A DNA stretch of 64,000 bases from Taklimakanibacter albus (GCF_016595235.1 NZ_JAENHL010000008.1:602390-666389); one strand, 5' to 3'. Positions 25,807 to 34,165 are shown, numbered from the stretch's first letter. Notes: a model not told the origin generated them from the sequence alone. Numbers and translations: made by a program.

Positions 25807-26859
25807 TTACTTCGCGGCGAGCAACTCGTCGAAAAGCTTCTGGTCATAGGGCGAGAAGATGTAGCCATCCGCCGGGAAGTCCTTGGCGCGGGCGAGATAG
25901 CCGTCGATATTGCTGTTGTCGATGACCGGCAGCGGCACCTTGACGAAGGCCGGAACATCCTTGCCTTCGAGCGCCTGCACCGCGGTGTAGGTGGCGAAAG
26001 CGCCAAGCCAGTTGGGCTGCATCGTCGCCCAGGACTTGAGGCCCTTCTCCTTCCACAGTTCCAGGAACTGTCGGGCATTCTCGCCGGTGATCGGCACCAT
26101 CGGGCGGCCCTGCTTGTCCATCGCGAGGATAGCACCGGCCGACAAGGCGCCGCCGAGCGACAGGATGCCGTTGATCTCGGGATGCGCGAAGAGCAGGCTC
26201 GTCACCGCTTCCTGCGCCGGCGCGACATTGTAGGCGGTGTTGGTCTCGGCCAGAATCTCGATGCCGGGATTGGCGGCGAGCGCGGCATTGGCGCCCTTGC
26301 GACGGTCATCGCTCACCGAAATGCCGGCCGGGCCGTTGAGGACGAGGATCTTGCCCTTGCCGCCCAGCTCCGCGATCAGCCATTTCGCGGCGGTATCGCC
26401 CCATTCGTTGGAATCAGTGTTGATTTTGGCCGTCACTTCATCGGTGTCGACCAGACTGTCGAAATTGATGACCGCGATGCCCTTGGCGCAGGCATCGGCG
26501 ACGACGCGGGCGGGCGCCGTGGAAGAGCCGGCGATCAGGATGATGGCGTCGACATCGGCGTCGATCATCGACTGGATCTGCTGGATCTGCACATTGGCGT
26601 CGCCCTGCGCGTCGGTGATGACGAGCTTGTCGACGAGGCCCTTCTTCTTCAGCTCCTCGACCTCGGCGGCGATGGTGCCTTCGGTCTGCTTCATCCAGGT
26701 CGGCACCGAATAGATATTCGCCCAGCCGATCGTATAGGGCGCCTTGCGGTCACCCTTGATGCATTTGGCAGCGGCACTCGCCTCGGTGACGAGCCCGATG
26801 CAGGTGAACAGGCCAATGCAGAGCGCACTGACGGCCGCTTTCATCATTGACTTCCTCAT
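25807..26859 (-). CDS. Sugar-type ABC transporter periplasmic binding protein
   Basis: 350-residue family 1 binding protein. A signal peptide of about 30 residues ends ...EASA before AKCIKGDRK. GWANIYSVPTWMKQTEG and the ligand-side AIILIAGSSTAPARVVADAC are typical; the C-terminal ITGENARQFLELWKEKG fits the same group. First gene of the operon, divergent from an IclR gene with operator-like palindromes between. Ligand unknown. Confidence 0.92.
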   Translation of the reverse strand: MRKSMMKAAVSALCIGLFTCIGLVTEASAAAKCIKGDRKAPYTIGWANIYSVPTWMKQTEGTIAAEVEELKKKGLVDKLVITDAQGDANVQIQQIQSMIDADVDAIILIAGSSTAPARVVADACAKGIAVINFDSLVDTDEVTAKINTDSNEWGDTAAKWLIAELGGKGKILVLNGPAGISVSDDRRKGANAALAANPGIEILAETNTAYNVAPAQEAVTSLLFAHPEINGILSLGGALSAGAILAMDKQGRPMVPITGENARQFLELWKEKGLKSWATMQPNWLGAFATYTAVQALEGKDVPAFVKVPLPVIDNSNIDGYLARAKDFPADGYIFSPYDQKLFDELLAAK

Positions 26860-26879
26860 TATCTTCCTCCCAGGGATTA

Positions 26880-26915
26880 TTCCATTATAGTGGAATAGCT
26901 ATCGCTATAATGGAA
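26880..26915. promoter_or_regulatory. Tandem IclR-type operators
   Basis: TTCCATTATAGTGGAA at 26880-26895 is a palindrome with TTCCA/TGGAA arms. An imperfect second copy ends CTATAATGGAA at 26905-26915, with its 16-base frame starting exactly 20 bases after the first. They lie between the divergent binding-protein and IclR genes. The arms resemble the TGGAA/TTCCA arms of classic IclR sites. They probably control the transporter and the regulator together. Confidence 0.6.
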
Positions 26916-26948
26916 GGATGATGCTATCGCCCTTCTGGGAAAGCGGCA

Positions 26949-27791
26949 ATGGGGCCCGGCAGAGTTGTGGAGAAAAACATGACCGCGGAAATGGTGAGGG
27001 ACATCGACAGCGGCCGGCGGATGCGCGGGCTCGACCGGGCGGTCGAGATCCTCGACTACTTGCGCAAGAGGCGGCGGCCGGCGCGGCCCAATGAGATCGC
27101 GGTCGACATCGCGGCGCCGAAATCGACGACCTATGAGCTGGTCGATCTGCTGGTCAATTCGGGCATGCTCGAATATGCCGATAAGGAGGGCCGCGTCTTT
27201 CTCGGCCGCAAGCTCTATTTCCTCGGCCTCGCCTACCAGACGCAGTTCGACCTCACGCGCGAATGCAAATCCTATCTCGACCAGCTGGCGCAAGCGACAC
27301 ATGAGACTTCGCAGCTCTGCATGCTTGATGGCAACAAATATACCGTCGCCATGATGCGCGAAGGCGTACGCCCGTTCCGGATCAGCTCCGATGTCGGCGA
27401 GCGCACGCCCATTCCATGGACCGCCTCGGGCCGGCTTCTCGTCGCCCATATGAGCGATGAGGAGATCCTCGACTTCATTCCGGCACAGGATTTCATCCTG
27501 CCGAACAAGTCACGGCTCGCGCCCGAAAAATTCCTTGCCGATGTCGCGCAGGCGCGCGCGGCACAGTTCTATTCCTTCGACTCGGTCGCCGACAATTTCA
27601 CCCACTGCTTCGCCGCCCCCATCCATCAGGGCGGCCCGATCTCCGTCGCCACTTTGTGCCTGATCGCGCCGCGCGAGGATGCGGCGCGCAACTATGAGCG
27701 CTATCGCGAGACGCTGATCGCTTCGGCGCGCGAGCTCTCCGACAAGCTCGGCACCGCGCCGGTCCGCATCAGCAAGGCGGGTGTAGCTTAG
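26949..27791 (+). CDS. IclR-family transcriptional regulator
   Basis: 280-residue IclR regulator: winged helix at about 25-85 (LDRAVEILDYL, then PNEIAVDIAAPKSTTYELVDLL) and an effector domain containing RTPIPWTASGRLLVAHMS. ATG at 26949 or 26979 (MTAEMVRD) could start it. It is divergent from the sugar-type transporter operon and probably regulates it through the tandem palindromes at 26880-26915. Not closely similar to the IclR at 11060. Confidence 0.9.
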   Translation: MGPGRVVEKNMTAEMVRDIDSGRRMRGLDRAVEILDYLRKRRRPARPNEIAVDIAAPKSTTYELVDLLVNSGMLEYADKEGRVFLGRKLYFLGLAYQTQFDLTRECKSYLDQLAQATHETSQLCMLDGNKYTVAMMREGVRPFRISSDVGERTPIPWTASGRLLVAHMSDEEILDFIPAQDFILPNKSRLAPEKFLADVAQARAAQFYSFDSVADNFTHCFAAPIHQGGPISVATLCLIAPREDAARNYERYRETLIASARELSDKLGTAPVRISKAGVA

Positions 27792-27880
27792 GCCGCCTCA
27801 TCATCCTCACCCTGAGGTGCGAGCGCAGCGAGCCTCGAAGGGTGTGCTTCAGCATCCTTGCTCTATCCTGATGGATGCTC

Positions 27881-27930
27881 GGCGCGCGATCAGGAAAAGT
27901 GGATGCCGGTTTTCCGTCCGATCGCGCGCC
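27881..27930. repeat. Nested palindrome with GGAAAAGTGGATGCCGG core
   Basis: GGCGCGCGATC at 27881-27891 pairs exactly with GATCGCGCGCC at 27920-27930. The centre holds GGAAAAGTGG and GGTTTTCC. This core matches, from memory, a repeat scattered in many Hyphomicrobiales genomes. It lies inside the family A repeat at 27805-28022. Confidence 0.6.
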
Positions 27931-27943
27931 CACTATGAACTTT

Positions 27944-27989
27944 GATCGCGCTTATCCGTTCAGATCAGAGATCTGAACGGATCGCGATC
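27944..27989. repeat. Nested hairpin, 20 of 23 bases paired per arm
   Basis: GATCGCG ... CGCGATC flank the exact 13-base arms ATCCGTTCAGATC (27954-27966) and GATCTGAACGGAT (27970-27982) around a 3-base AGA loop. It is separate from the palindrome 13 bases to its left. In RNA it would form a very stable stem at the shared 3' end of the convergent IclR and FTR1 genes. Confidence 0.65.
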
Positions 27990-28010
27990 TAGGGCCGCTT
28001 CGCGGCCACC

Positions 28011-28847
28011 TCAGCATGAGGGATGTTGAGAGATGCGCACCTTCGGCGCCGGCGCGAAAGCGCGCGTGAGCAGGTAGATCACCAGAAGCGTGCCCAGATA
28101 GACGAGCAGCTGAAGGAAACTCGGCTGATCGCTATAGCCGACAAGGGTGTGGAGCACGCGGCCAAGAAGGCTCTTCTCCGAGAGGATCGCGGATGTATCC
28201 CATGCAGTGTCCCCGAGAATCTCGACGACACCCGCCTGCTCGAGGAAGAAGGTCGCCTGCGCGGCGAGACCTGCGGCGAGGAAGGCGATCATCACACTCG
28301 TCACCTTGAACAGATGGCGCGCCGGAATGCGCAAGAGGCCAAGATAGGTCAGCGCCGACAGGCCGCCGCCCAGAACCAGGCCGAGGAAGCCGCCTAAGAG
28401 AAGCGCCAGGCCCGAGCCGCCATCGGTGATAACGATGCCAAAGAGGAAAAGAACAATCTCGGCACCTTCGCGCAGCACCGCGATGCCGACGACCAGAGCC
28501 AGCGCCAGAAGCGACTTCCGCCCGCGCGCCACCGCCTCGCTTGCGGCTTTAAGCTCATTGGCCAGCTCACGGCCATGGCTCGCCATCCAGACATTGTGCC
28601 AGGTGAGCATCACGACAGCGACGGCCAGAATCGCGGCGTTGAACAACTCCTGCCCCGCGCCCGAAAAGGCATTGGCGATGGCGCTCGCAAAAATCGCGAC
28701 GAGACAGCTGCCGAGCACGCCGGCAATGATTCCAAAGGCGATCCACAGGCGGCTGCCGCCGACCGAACGGGTCGCGGCGAGAACGATGCCGACGACGAGG
28801 CCGGCCTCGACGACTTCGCGGAAGACGATGATGAGCGCGGCGAGCAT
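28011..28847 (-). CDS. FTR1-family iron permease
   Basis: 278-residue inner-membrane protein with about seven hydrophobic segments and the two R-E-x-x-E iron motifs, REVVE at 10-14 and REGAE at 126-130. FTR1/EfeU proteins import iron with a ferroxidase or periplasmic iron-binding partner; here the partner is the cupredoxin gene 18 bases upstream. No EfeO M75 domain or EfeB peroxidase gene is present in the window. The C terminus (ISQHPSC) and the TGA stop are encoded by a family A repeat, so the tail is probably not conserved. Confidence 0.92.
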   Translation of the reverse strand: MLAALIIVFREVVEAGLVVGIVLAATRSVGGSRLWIAFGIIAGVLGSCLVAIFASAIANAFSGAGQELFNAAILAVAVVMLTWHNVWMASHGRELANELKAASEAVARGRKSLLALALVVGIAVLREGAEIVLFLFGIVITDGGSGLALLLGGFLGLVLGGGLSALTYLGLLRIPARHLFKVTSVMIAFLAAGLAAQATFFLEQAGVVEILGDTAWDTSAILSEKSLLGRVLHTLVGYSDQPSFLQLLVYLGTLLVIYLLTRAFAPAPKVRISQHPSC

Positions 28848-28865
28848 CGCGGGCTCTCCTCTTCC

Positions 28866-29204
28866 TTATTCGGCGGTGATGATGCCGCGCGTCTCGTCCT
28901 CGTGATAATCGTCGAAGAACGTATAGGTGCCGGGCTTCAGCGCCTTCACCCGTGCCAGAATCTCGGAATGGCCGGCGACGATCTTCTCGACCTTGAAATC
29001 CTTCGATTCGAATTCGGCCGGCGCGTCATTGTCGTTCCTGACCTTGATGAAGAAGGTCTTGCCCGCCGGCACTTTGAGGTGCTCCGGTGCGAAGGCCTTG
29101 CCCTTGAGTACGATCTGATAGGCGGTCTGATCTTCCGCTCGCGCGACTACGGGTAGAGTGACAAAAGCAAGCGCGCACAACAGCGCGCCGCGAAGACACA
29201 GCAT
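28866..29204 (-). CDS. Periplasmic cupredoxin-domain protein (iron-uptake partner)
   Basis: 112 residues from ATG at 29204 (an ATG at 29237 would add 11). A signal peptide ends near VVARA before EDQTAYQIVLKGKAFAP. The rest is a single cupredoxin domain (VPAGKTFFIKVRNDN ... KPGTYTFFDDYHEDETRG). It lacks a classic C-terminal His-Cys-Met copper site, so it may bind metal through the acidic/His DDYHEDE stretch. Such proteins accompany FTR1 permeases in EfeO- or P19-like roles. It is transcribed just before the FTR1 gene. Confidence 0.82.
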   Translation of the reverse strand: MLCLRGALLCALAFVTLPVVARAEDQTAYQIVLKGKAFAPEHLKVPAGKTFFIKVRNDNDAPAEFESKDFKVEKIVAGHSEILARVKALKPGTYTFFDDYHEDETRGIITAE

Positions 29205-29317
29205 TTTCCGGATTCCTTCAACGAAGTGTCTGAGCAAACTACTCGGCTATTCGGCGCGCGTCGAGGCGCCGAGGGCTTCATGACCGAAATTTAATCCGTA
29301 TACGTGTCAATTCTGGA

Positions 29318-29334
29318 ACTGGAATAATTCTAGA
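29318..29334 (-). promoter_or_regulatory. Possible iron-responsive (Irr/ICE-like) site
   Basis: On the minus strand TCTAGAA-TTA-TTCCAGT resembles the alphaproteobacterial ICE consensus TTTAGAA-N3-TTCTAAA at about 10 of 14 arm positions. It lies roughly 115 bases upstream of the cupredoxin start and overlaps the stop of the amidase gene. Weak match; supported mainly by the iron-uptake genes downstream. Confidence 0.25.
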
Positions 29335-30559
29335 TTCGGGTGAGAGATCGGAGCGCATCGCGCAGCACCGTTACGGCAAGTCGAATGGCGTCCGGCTTCG
29401 AAAACTCTTGCGGACAATGGCTGCGGCCGTCGACGCTCGGCACGAACAGCATGCCGGTGGGGCAGATGGGTGCGAAAAGCTGCGCGTCATGGCCGGCGCC
29501 CGACGGCATGACCAGGGTCTTGTAGCCGCGTGCCTCCGCCTGAGCCTTCAGAAGCGCCTTGATGACCATGTTCATCTGCGCCGGCTCATCACGGGCAAGC
29601 TCACGCAGATCAGCCGTCGCGCTGCTCTCCTCCGCCGCACCTTGCGCAAAGCGGGCAGCTTTCGCAACGAACGCGCTCAATGACGCAGCGTCGGGATGGC
29701 GGATCTCCTGTCGGAACCGCACCCGTTCGGCGACGACATTCAGCGCCCGCGGGGCGGCTGACCAGTCATCGAAATTGAGACGCAGTGCCTCATCCTTGGC
29801 GGCTTCGTCGTAACAAAGCTGGCAATAGGTGATGGCGGCGCGCATGGCATCCTTGCGCTGGCGCATCGGCGTGGTGCCGGAATGATCAGGCCTGCCGGTG
29901 AAGGTGACTTCCAACGTCGCGATACCGACGATGTTCTCGACGACACCGAGATCGAAGCCGCTCTGCTCCAGAACCGGCCCCTGCTCGATATGCAGCTCGA
30001 CATAGGCATGGAAGTCCGAGGCCGGGCGACGGGCCGATGCCACAAGGGCGGGATCGAGCCCTGCGTCGCGCAAGGCATCGATCAGCAGCTTTCCACGCGT
30101 GCCGCGCGCGGCCTCGATCTCCGGCGCCGTGACCAGACCCAGCATGGCGCGTGAGCCGAACAGGCTGAAATATTCGCCCTCCTCGTCGGCGAAAGCGATG
30201 ACTTCCAGCGCGCGATCGAAGACATGGCCCTCGGTCTTGAGCGCACGGAAGGCGGCCAGCCCCGCCAGGACGCCCAGAGCCCCGTCGAAGCGGCCGCCAT
30301 TCGGCACGCTGTCGATATGGGACCCGCAGACGATAGCGGGCCCGGGCGGACCAAAGCGGCCGATGAGATTGCCCGCTGCATCGAGGCGCACCGCGAGGCC
30401 CGCTTCCGCCATCCGCCCGGCCAGCCAGGCTTGCGCGTCGGTGAAGGACGGCGAAAAGGCGGTGCGGCTGACGCCGCCCCCTTCACTGCCGCCAAAGCCC
30501 GCCAATCTGTCGAGATCGGCGAAAAGTTCGGCGAAGTCCGTCTCTTCGATCACAGTCAT
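29330..30559 (-). CDS. M20-family amidase (N-carbamoyl-amino-acid hydrolase / allantoate amidohydrolase type)
   Basis: 409-residue zinc amidohydrolase. CGSHIDSVPNGGRFDGALG gives metal ligands His81 and Asp92, and FADEEGEYFSLFGSRA the catalytic and metal Glu125/126; VELHIEQGPVLE is diagnostic of the carbamoylase/ureidoglycolate branch. ATG at 30559 overlaps the RidA stop as TGATG. It probably hydrolyses an N-carbamoyl amino acid or ureido acid, releasing ammonia and CO2. The exact substrate is unknown. Confidence 0.88.
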   Translation of the reverse strand: MTVIEETDFAELFADLDRLAGFGGSEGGGVSRTAFSPSFTDAQAWLAGRMAEAGLAVRLDAAGNLIGRFGPPGPAIVCGSHIDSVPNGGRFDGALGVLAGLAAFRALKTEGHVFDRALEVIAFADEEGEYFSLFGSRAMLGLVTAPEIEAARGTRGKLLIDALRDAGLDPALVASARRPASDFHAYVELHIEQGPVLEQSGFDLGVVENIVGIATLEVTFTGRPDHSGTTPMRQRKDAMRAAITYCQLCYDEAAKDEALRLNFDDWSAAPRALNVVAERVRFRQEIRHPDAASLSAFVAKAARFAQGAAEESSATADLRELARDEPAQMNMVIKALLKAQAEARGYKTLVMPSGAGHDAQLFAPICPTGMLFVPSVDGRSHCPQEFSKPDAIRLAVTVLRDALRSLTRI

Positions 30560-30933
30560 CACTTGCCAGTATAGGCGATGAAATCCATCTCCACACGGGC
30601 ATCGATGGTGAGATCCGCGACTAAACTCACGCGCGCCGGCGGGTCCTTGCGGAAATATTTGGCATAGGCCTCGTTGAAGGCGGCGAAGTCGTCGGCCTTG
30701 GTCAGGCAGATGCTCACCTTGACGATGTCGGTGAGCGAGGCGCCCGCCCGCTTCAGGATGTCGGCAGCATCCGCCATGATGCGGTCGGTTTCGGCGGCGA
30801 CGCCGCCTTCGACGATCCGGCCATCGGGCCCGAAGCCGACCATACCGGACACATAGATGAAATCGCCGGCGCGGACCGCTTCCGACAAGGGCAGGCCTTC
30901 CATGCCCGGACCCGAGATGACTTGTTTGGCCAT
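30559..30933 (-). CDS. RidA/YjgF-family protein
   Basis: 124 residues, the usual family length. Conserved GDFIYVSGMVGFGPDGRIVEGG and the C-terminal PPARVSLVADL, in which the Arg corresponds to the carboxylate-binding Arg of RidA. RidA-type proteins hydrolyse reactive enamine/imine intermediates; several subgroups travel with amidohydrolases in pyrimidine or ureide breakdown, as here with the overlapping M20 amidase. The protein may instead be an amidohydrolase-like helper. Confidence 0.9.
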   Translation of the reverse strand: MAKQVISGPGMEGLPLSEAVRAGDFIYVSGMVGFGPDGRIVEGGVAAETDRIMADAADILKRAGASLTDIVKVSICLTKADDFAAFNEAYAKYFRKDPPARVSLVADLTIDARVEMDFIAYTGK

Positions 30934-31043
30934 GATCACTCCTGTTCGCGTGATGAAGGACCCGACAGTCTCCCAAGACAGCCGCGCGAAAGCTCCCATA
31001 AGCGGAAACTTCACTTGATGCTTTTGCGAACGACCTGAGGCCC

Positions 31044-31892
31044 GTGCCGGCCGAGCATGCCCTCCGAACTTACGCGGAAGGCACAAGGGACGTGTTCGAT
31101 CACAGCCAGGCGGAACCGGAACAGAAACGGGCGAAGCTCGAAATCCGCGATCTTCACAAGTCTTTCGGCGCCCTCGACGTGCTGAAGGGCGTCTCGCTCG
31201 ATGCCCATGATCACGATGTGATCTCCATCCTGGGCGCCAGCGGCTCGGGCAAAAGCACCTTCCTGCGCTGCATCAATTTCCTCGAAATGCCGACCCGCGG
31301 CAGCATCGCCCTCAATGGCGAAACGATCCGCACCAGGCTGTCGCCCCAGGGCCAGCAGGAACCGGCGGACGGCCGGCAGATCGAACGAGTGCGCGCCCGG
31401 CTGGCGATGGTCTTCCAGAGCTTCAACCTCTGGTCCCATATGACGCTGCTCGAAAATATCATCGAGGGGCCCATCCACGTTCTGGGCCTCGGCCGCAAGG
31501 AAGCGATCGAACGGGCCGAAGCGCTTCTCGCCAAGGTCGGGCTCCATGACCGCAAGACCTATTATCCGGCCTTCCTGTCGGGCGGCCAGCAGCAGCGCGG
31601 CGCCATCGCCCGGGCGCTGGCCATGGAGCCAGAGATCATGCTCTTCGACGAGCCGACCTCGGCGCTCGATCCCGAGCTCGTCGGCGAGGTCCTGAACATC
31701 ATCCGGGCGCTCGCCGAAGAAGGCCGCACGATGATCATCGTCACCCATGAGATCGCCTTCGCCCGCGAAGCGTCCAACCGCGTCGTCTTCCTACGCGACG
31801 GCGAGATCGAGGAGCAAGGCGCGCCCGAAAGCGTGATGGCCCATCCCACCTCGCCCCATTTCGAGCGCTTCCTGGCGCGGGCGCGGCATTGA
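31044..31892 (+). CDS. Amino-acid ABC transporter ATPase
   Basis: 282-residue HisP/GlnQ-type ATPase: Walker A GASGSGKST (about 65-73), signature LSGGQQQRGAIARAL, Walker B IMLFDEPTSALDPE and the H-loop VTHEIAFA. The insertion RLSPQGQQEPADGRQ between Walker A and the Q-loop is typical of the histidine-type group. GTG at 31044 is used; GTG at 31092 with a better-placed AAGG is a real alternative. First gene of an operon running to 36296. Confidence 0.9.
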   Translation: MPAEHALRTYAEGTRDVFDHSQAEPEQKRAKLEIRDLHKSFGALDVLKGVSLDAHDHDVISILGASGSGKSTFLRCINFLEMPTRGSIALNGETIRTRLSPQGQQEPADGRQIERVRARLAMVFQSFNLWSHMTLLENIIEGPIHVLGLGRKEAIERAEALLAKVGLHDRKTYYPAFLSGGQQQRGAIARALAMEPEIMLFDEPTSALDPELVGEVLNIIRALAEEGRTMIIVTHEIAFAREASNRVVFLRDGEIEEQGAPESVMAHPTSPHFERFLARARH

Positions 31893-31920
31893 ATCCCAAT
31901 CATAAACGGAGGAACGGAAA

Positions 31921-32691
31921 ATGAAGAAACATACAACTTTGCTGGCCGGCGCCATCATGATCCTGGCGGGCATGGCCACGGCGCATGCGGAAGACACGAT
32001 CCGCTTCGCCACCGAAGGCGCCTATCCGCCCTTCAATGAACGCGCCGCCGACGGCTCGCTCAAAGGTTTCGAGATCGATCTCGGTATGGCGCTCTGCGAC
32101 AAGATCAAGCGTGCTTGCGAATTCCAGGCGCAGGACTGGGACGGGATGATTCCCGGCCTTCTCGCCAACAAATATGACGGCATCTTCGCCTCGATGGCGA
32201 TCACCGGGGAAAGAAAGAAGAAGATCGACTTCACCAACAAATATTACCAGACCGGCGGCGTCTTCGTGGCGCGCAAGGGCGCCAAGCTCGACACCGCCGA
32301 CAAGGCGCTCGGCGGCAAGGTGATCGGCACCATTCCGGGCGTCACCCAATGTTATCTCGAAAAGGCATACCCGCAAGCGACCGTGCGCGTCTATGAGACG
32401 GCCGATTCCCTCTATCTCGATCTCGAATCGGGCCGCGTCGACGCCATCCTGTCCGACGCCATCGGCGTCGATTTCGGCCTGCTCAAGACCGAGCGCGGCA
32501 AGGACATGGAATTCGTTTCCGAGATCTATACCGACCGCGAATGCTTCGGCGAAGGCGTCGGCATCGGCATGCGCAAGGAAGACTCAGAATTGCGCGATCA
32601 GTTCAACAAAGCGATCGCGGAGCTGCGTGCCGACGGCACCTATGACACGATCATGAAGAAGTACTTCCAGTACGACATCTACGGCAAATAG
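31921..32691 (+). CDS. Amino-acid ABC transporter periplasmic binding protein
   Basis: 256-residue family 3 binding protein with a signal peptide ending ...ATAHA before EDTIRFATEGAYPPF. DGMIPGLLANKYDGIFASMAI and CYLEKAYP are characteristic. Only 21 bases separate it from the permease gene, and no hairpin lies between, unlike every other binding-protein gene in the window. Ligand unknown; the neighbouring aminotransferase and deacylase point to an N-acylated or basic amino acid. Confidence 0.92.
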   Translation: MKKHTTLLAGAIMILAGMATAHAEDTIRFATEGAYPPFNERAADGSLKGFEIDLGMALCDKIKRACEFQAQDWDGMIPGLLANKYDGIFASMAITGERKKKIDFTNKYYQTGGVFVARKGAKLDTADKALGGKVIGTIPGVTQCYLEKAYPQATVRVYETADSLYLDLESGRVDAILSDAIGVDFGLLKTERGKDMEFVSEIYTDRECFGEGVGIGMRKEDSELRDQFNKAIAELRADGTYDTIMKKYFQYDIYGK

Positions 32692-32712
32692 ACCCGGCAG
32701 CGGTCGCGCGCG

Positions 32713-33411
32713 ATGGATGCCGTCGTCACATATTCGCCTTTCGTCGCCTCAGGCATCCGGATAACGGTGGCCCTCAGCCTCTTGTCGCTGCTGGTCGCCG
32801 TTGTCCTCGGCCTCCTCGGCGCCTGGGCGAAGCTTTCAGGCTCGTACGCGGCGCGGCGGATCGCCGAGCTCTATACGACGTTCATCCGCGGCGTGCCCGA
32901 TCTCGTCTTGATGCTGCTTCTCTATTTCGGCGGCCAGATGGCGCTCAATCGCTTGGGCGCCATCACCGGCCTATGGAAACATATCGAGCTCGACGCCTTC
33001 ACCGCCGGCGTGCTCGCCATCGGCTTCATCTTCGGCTCCTACATGACCGAGACCTTCCGTGGCGCGGCCCTCGCCATTCCGCGCGGCCAGGTCGAAGCCG
33101 GCCTCGCCACCGGCATGAGCCGGCCCACCCTCTTCCGCCGGATCATCTGGCCGCAATTGGTGCGTCACGCTCTGCCGAGCTTCACCAATATCTGGCTGAC
33201 CTTGATGAAGGCCACCGCCCTCGTCTCGGTCATCGGCCTCGAGGATCTCGTCTATAACGGCTACGCCGCGGGCAAGGCGACCCGCATGCCGTTCACCTTC
33301 ATGTTCATCGTGCTGATGACCTATCTGGCGATGACGGCGATTTCGGATCTGGGCCTCAGATGGCTCGACCGGCGCTACAGCGCCCATGTCCGGGCGGAGC
33401 GCCCGGCATGA
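32713..33411 (+). CDS. Amino-acid ABC transporter permease
   Basis: 232-residue inner-membrane permease of the HisQ type, with TTFIRGVPDLVLMLLLYFG and the EAA loop GQVEAGLATGMSRPTLFRRI (about 117-136). Its stop overlaps the start of the second permease gene as ATGA. Confidence 0.92.
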   Translation: MDAVVTYSPFVASGIRITVALSLLSLLVAVVLGLLGAWAKLSGSYAARRIAELYTTFIRGVPDLVLMLLLYFGGQMALNRLGAITGLWKHIELDAFTAGVLAIGFIFGSYMTETFRGAALAIPRGQVEAGLATGMSRPTLFRRIIWPQLVRHALPSFTNIWLTLMKATALVSVIGLEDLVYNGYAAGKATRMPFTFMFIVLMTYLAMTAISDLGLRWLDRRYSAHVRAERPA

Positions 33412-34139
33412 GCCTGACTGAATTCAGCGAAAACTATGCGCCGGTCGACTTCATGCTGGTGGCGCAGCACTGGCCACTCTTCCTCCTGGGCCTGCGCAAT
33501 ACGCTCATTCTGCTCGCCGGTCCGCTCGCCCTCTCCTGCCTTTTCGCCGTGCCACTGGCGCTCATCCGTGCCAATCGTGTGCCGATCGCGAACAGGATCA
33601 TTTTCGCCTATACCTATCTCTTCCGCGGCACGCCGCTCCTGGTCCAGCTCTATCTTCTCTATTACGGCGCCGCGCAATTCTCCCTCATCCGGGACACCTT
33701 CCTGTGGACCATCCTGCGCGAAGCCTGGTGGTGCGCCTTCATCTCCTTCACCCTGTGTTCGACCGCCTACATCACCGAGATTTTGCGCGGCGCCATCGAG
33801 ACGGTGCCCAAGGGCGAGATCGAGGCGGCGAACGCCTGCGGCATGAGTCCTTCGACGCGGATGCGCCGCATCATCCTGCCCAATGCCTTCCGCCGCGCTT
33901 TGCCGGCCTTCTCGAATGAGGTGATCTTCACGCTGCATTCGACCGTGCTCGCCAGCACCGTCACCATCATCGACATCCTCGGCGCCGCGCGTCTCTTCAA
34001 TAACAAATATTACCTCGCCTTTGACGGCTTCATCGTCGCCGCTCTGCTCTACATGGCGCTCGTCTACACCATCAATCGCGGCTTCAAATTCTGGGAGGGC
34101 AAGTGGCATCGCCACCTCTCCCGTGAACGCACCACCTGA
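33408..34139 (+). CDS. Amino-acid ABC transporter permease
   Basis: 243-residue inner-membrane permease of the HisM type. It starts at the ATG overlapping the preceding stop (MSLTEFSENYAPVDF). YLFRGTPLLVQLYLLYYGAA and the EAA loop GEIEAANACGMSPSTRMRRI are conserved. Together with the preceding permease, the binding protein and the ATPase it completes a four-gene transporter. Confidence 0.92.
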   Translation: MSLTEFSENYAPVDFMLVAQHWPLFLLGLRNTLILLAGPLALSCLFAVPLALIRANRVPIANRIIFAYTYLFRGTPLLVQLYLLYYGAAQFSLIRDTFLWTILREAWWCAFISFTLCSTAYITEILRGAIETVPKGEIEAANACGMSPSTRMRRIILPNAFRRALPAFSNEVIFTLHSTVLASTVTIIDILGAARLFNNKYYLAFDGFIVAALLYMALVYTINRGFKFWEGKWHRHLSRERTT

Positions 34140-34165
34140 TTCCCATCATCACCAGAGAGGTCTTC

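Larger units (their letters stand above)
27805..28022. repeat. Intergenic repeat, family A, copy 3, interrupted by two other palindromes
   Basis: The ends (CCTCACCCTGAGGTGCGAG and CACCTCAGCATGAGGG) are those of family A, but the copy is about 218 bases rather than 110 because two unrelated palindromes sit in its centre (27881-27930 and 27944-27989). The right end provides the stop codon of the FTR1 gene. It looks like a repeat that received one or two insertions of other repeat families. Confidence 0.7.

Noticed and set aside
28011-29204. A complete EfeUOB iron system
   Set aside because: EfeO M75 domain and EfeB peroxidase are not present; only FTR1 and a small cupredoxin are.
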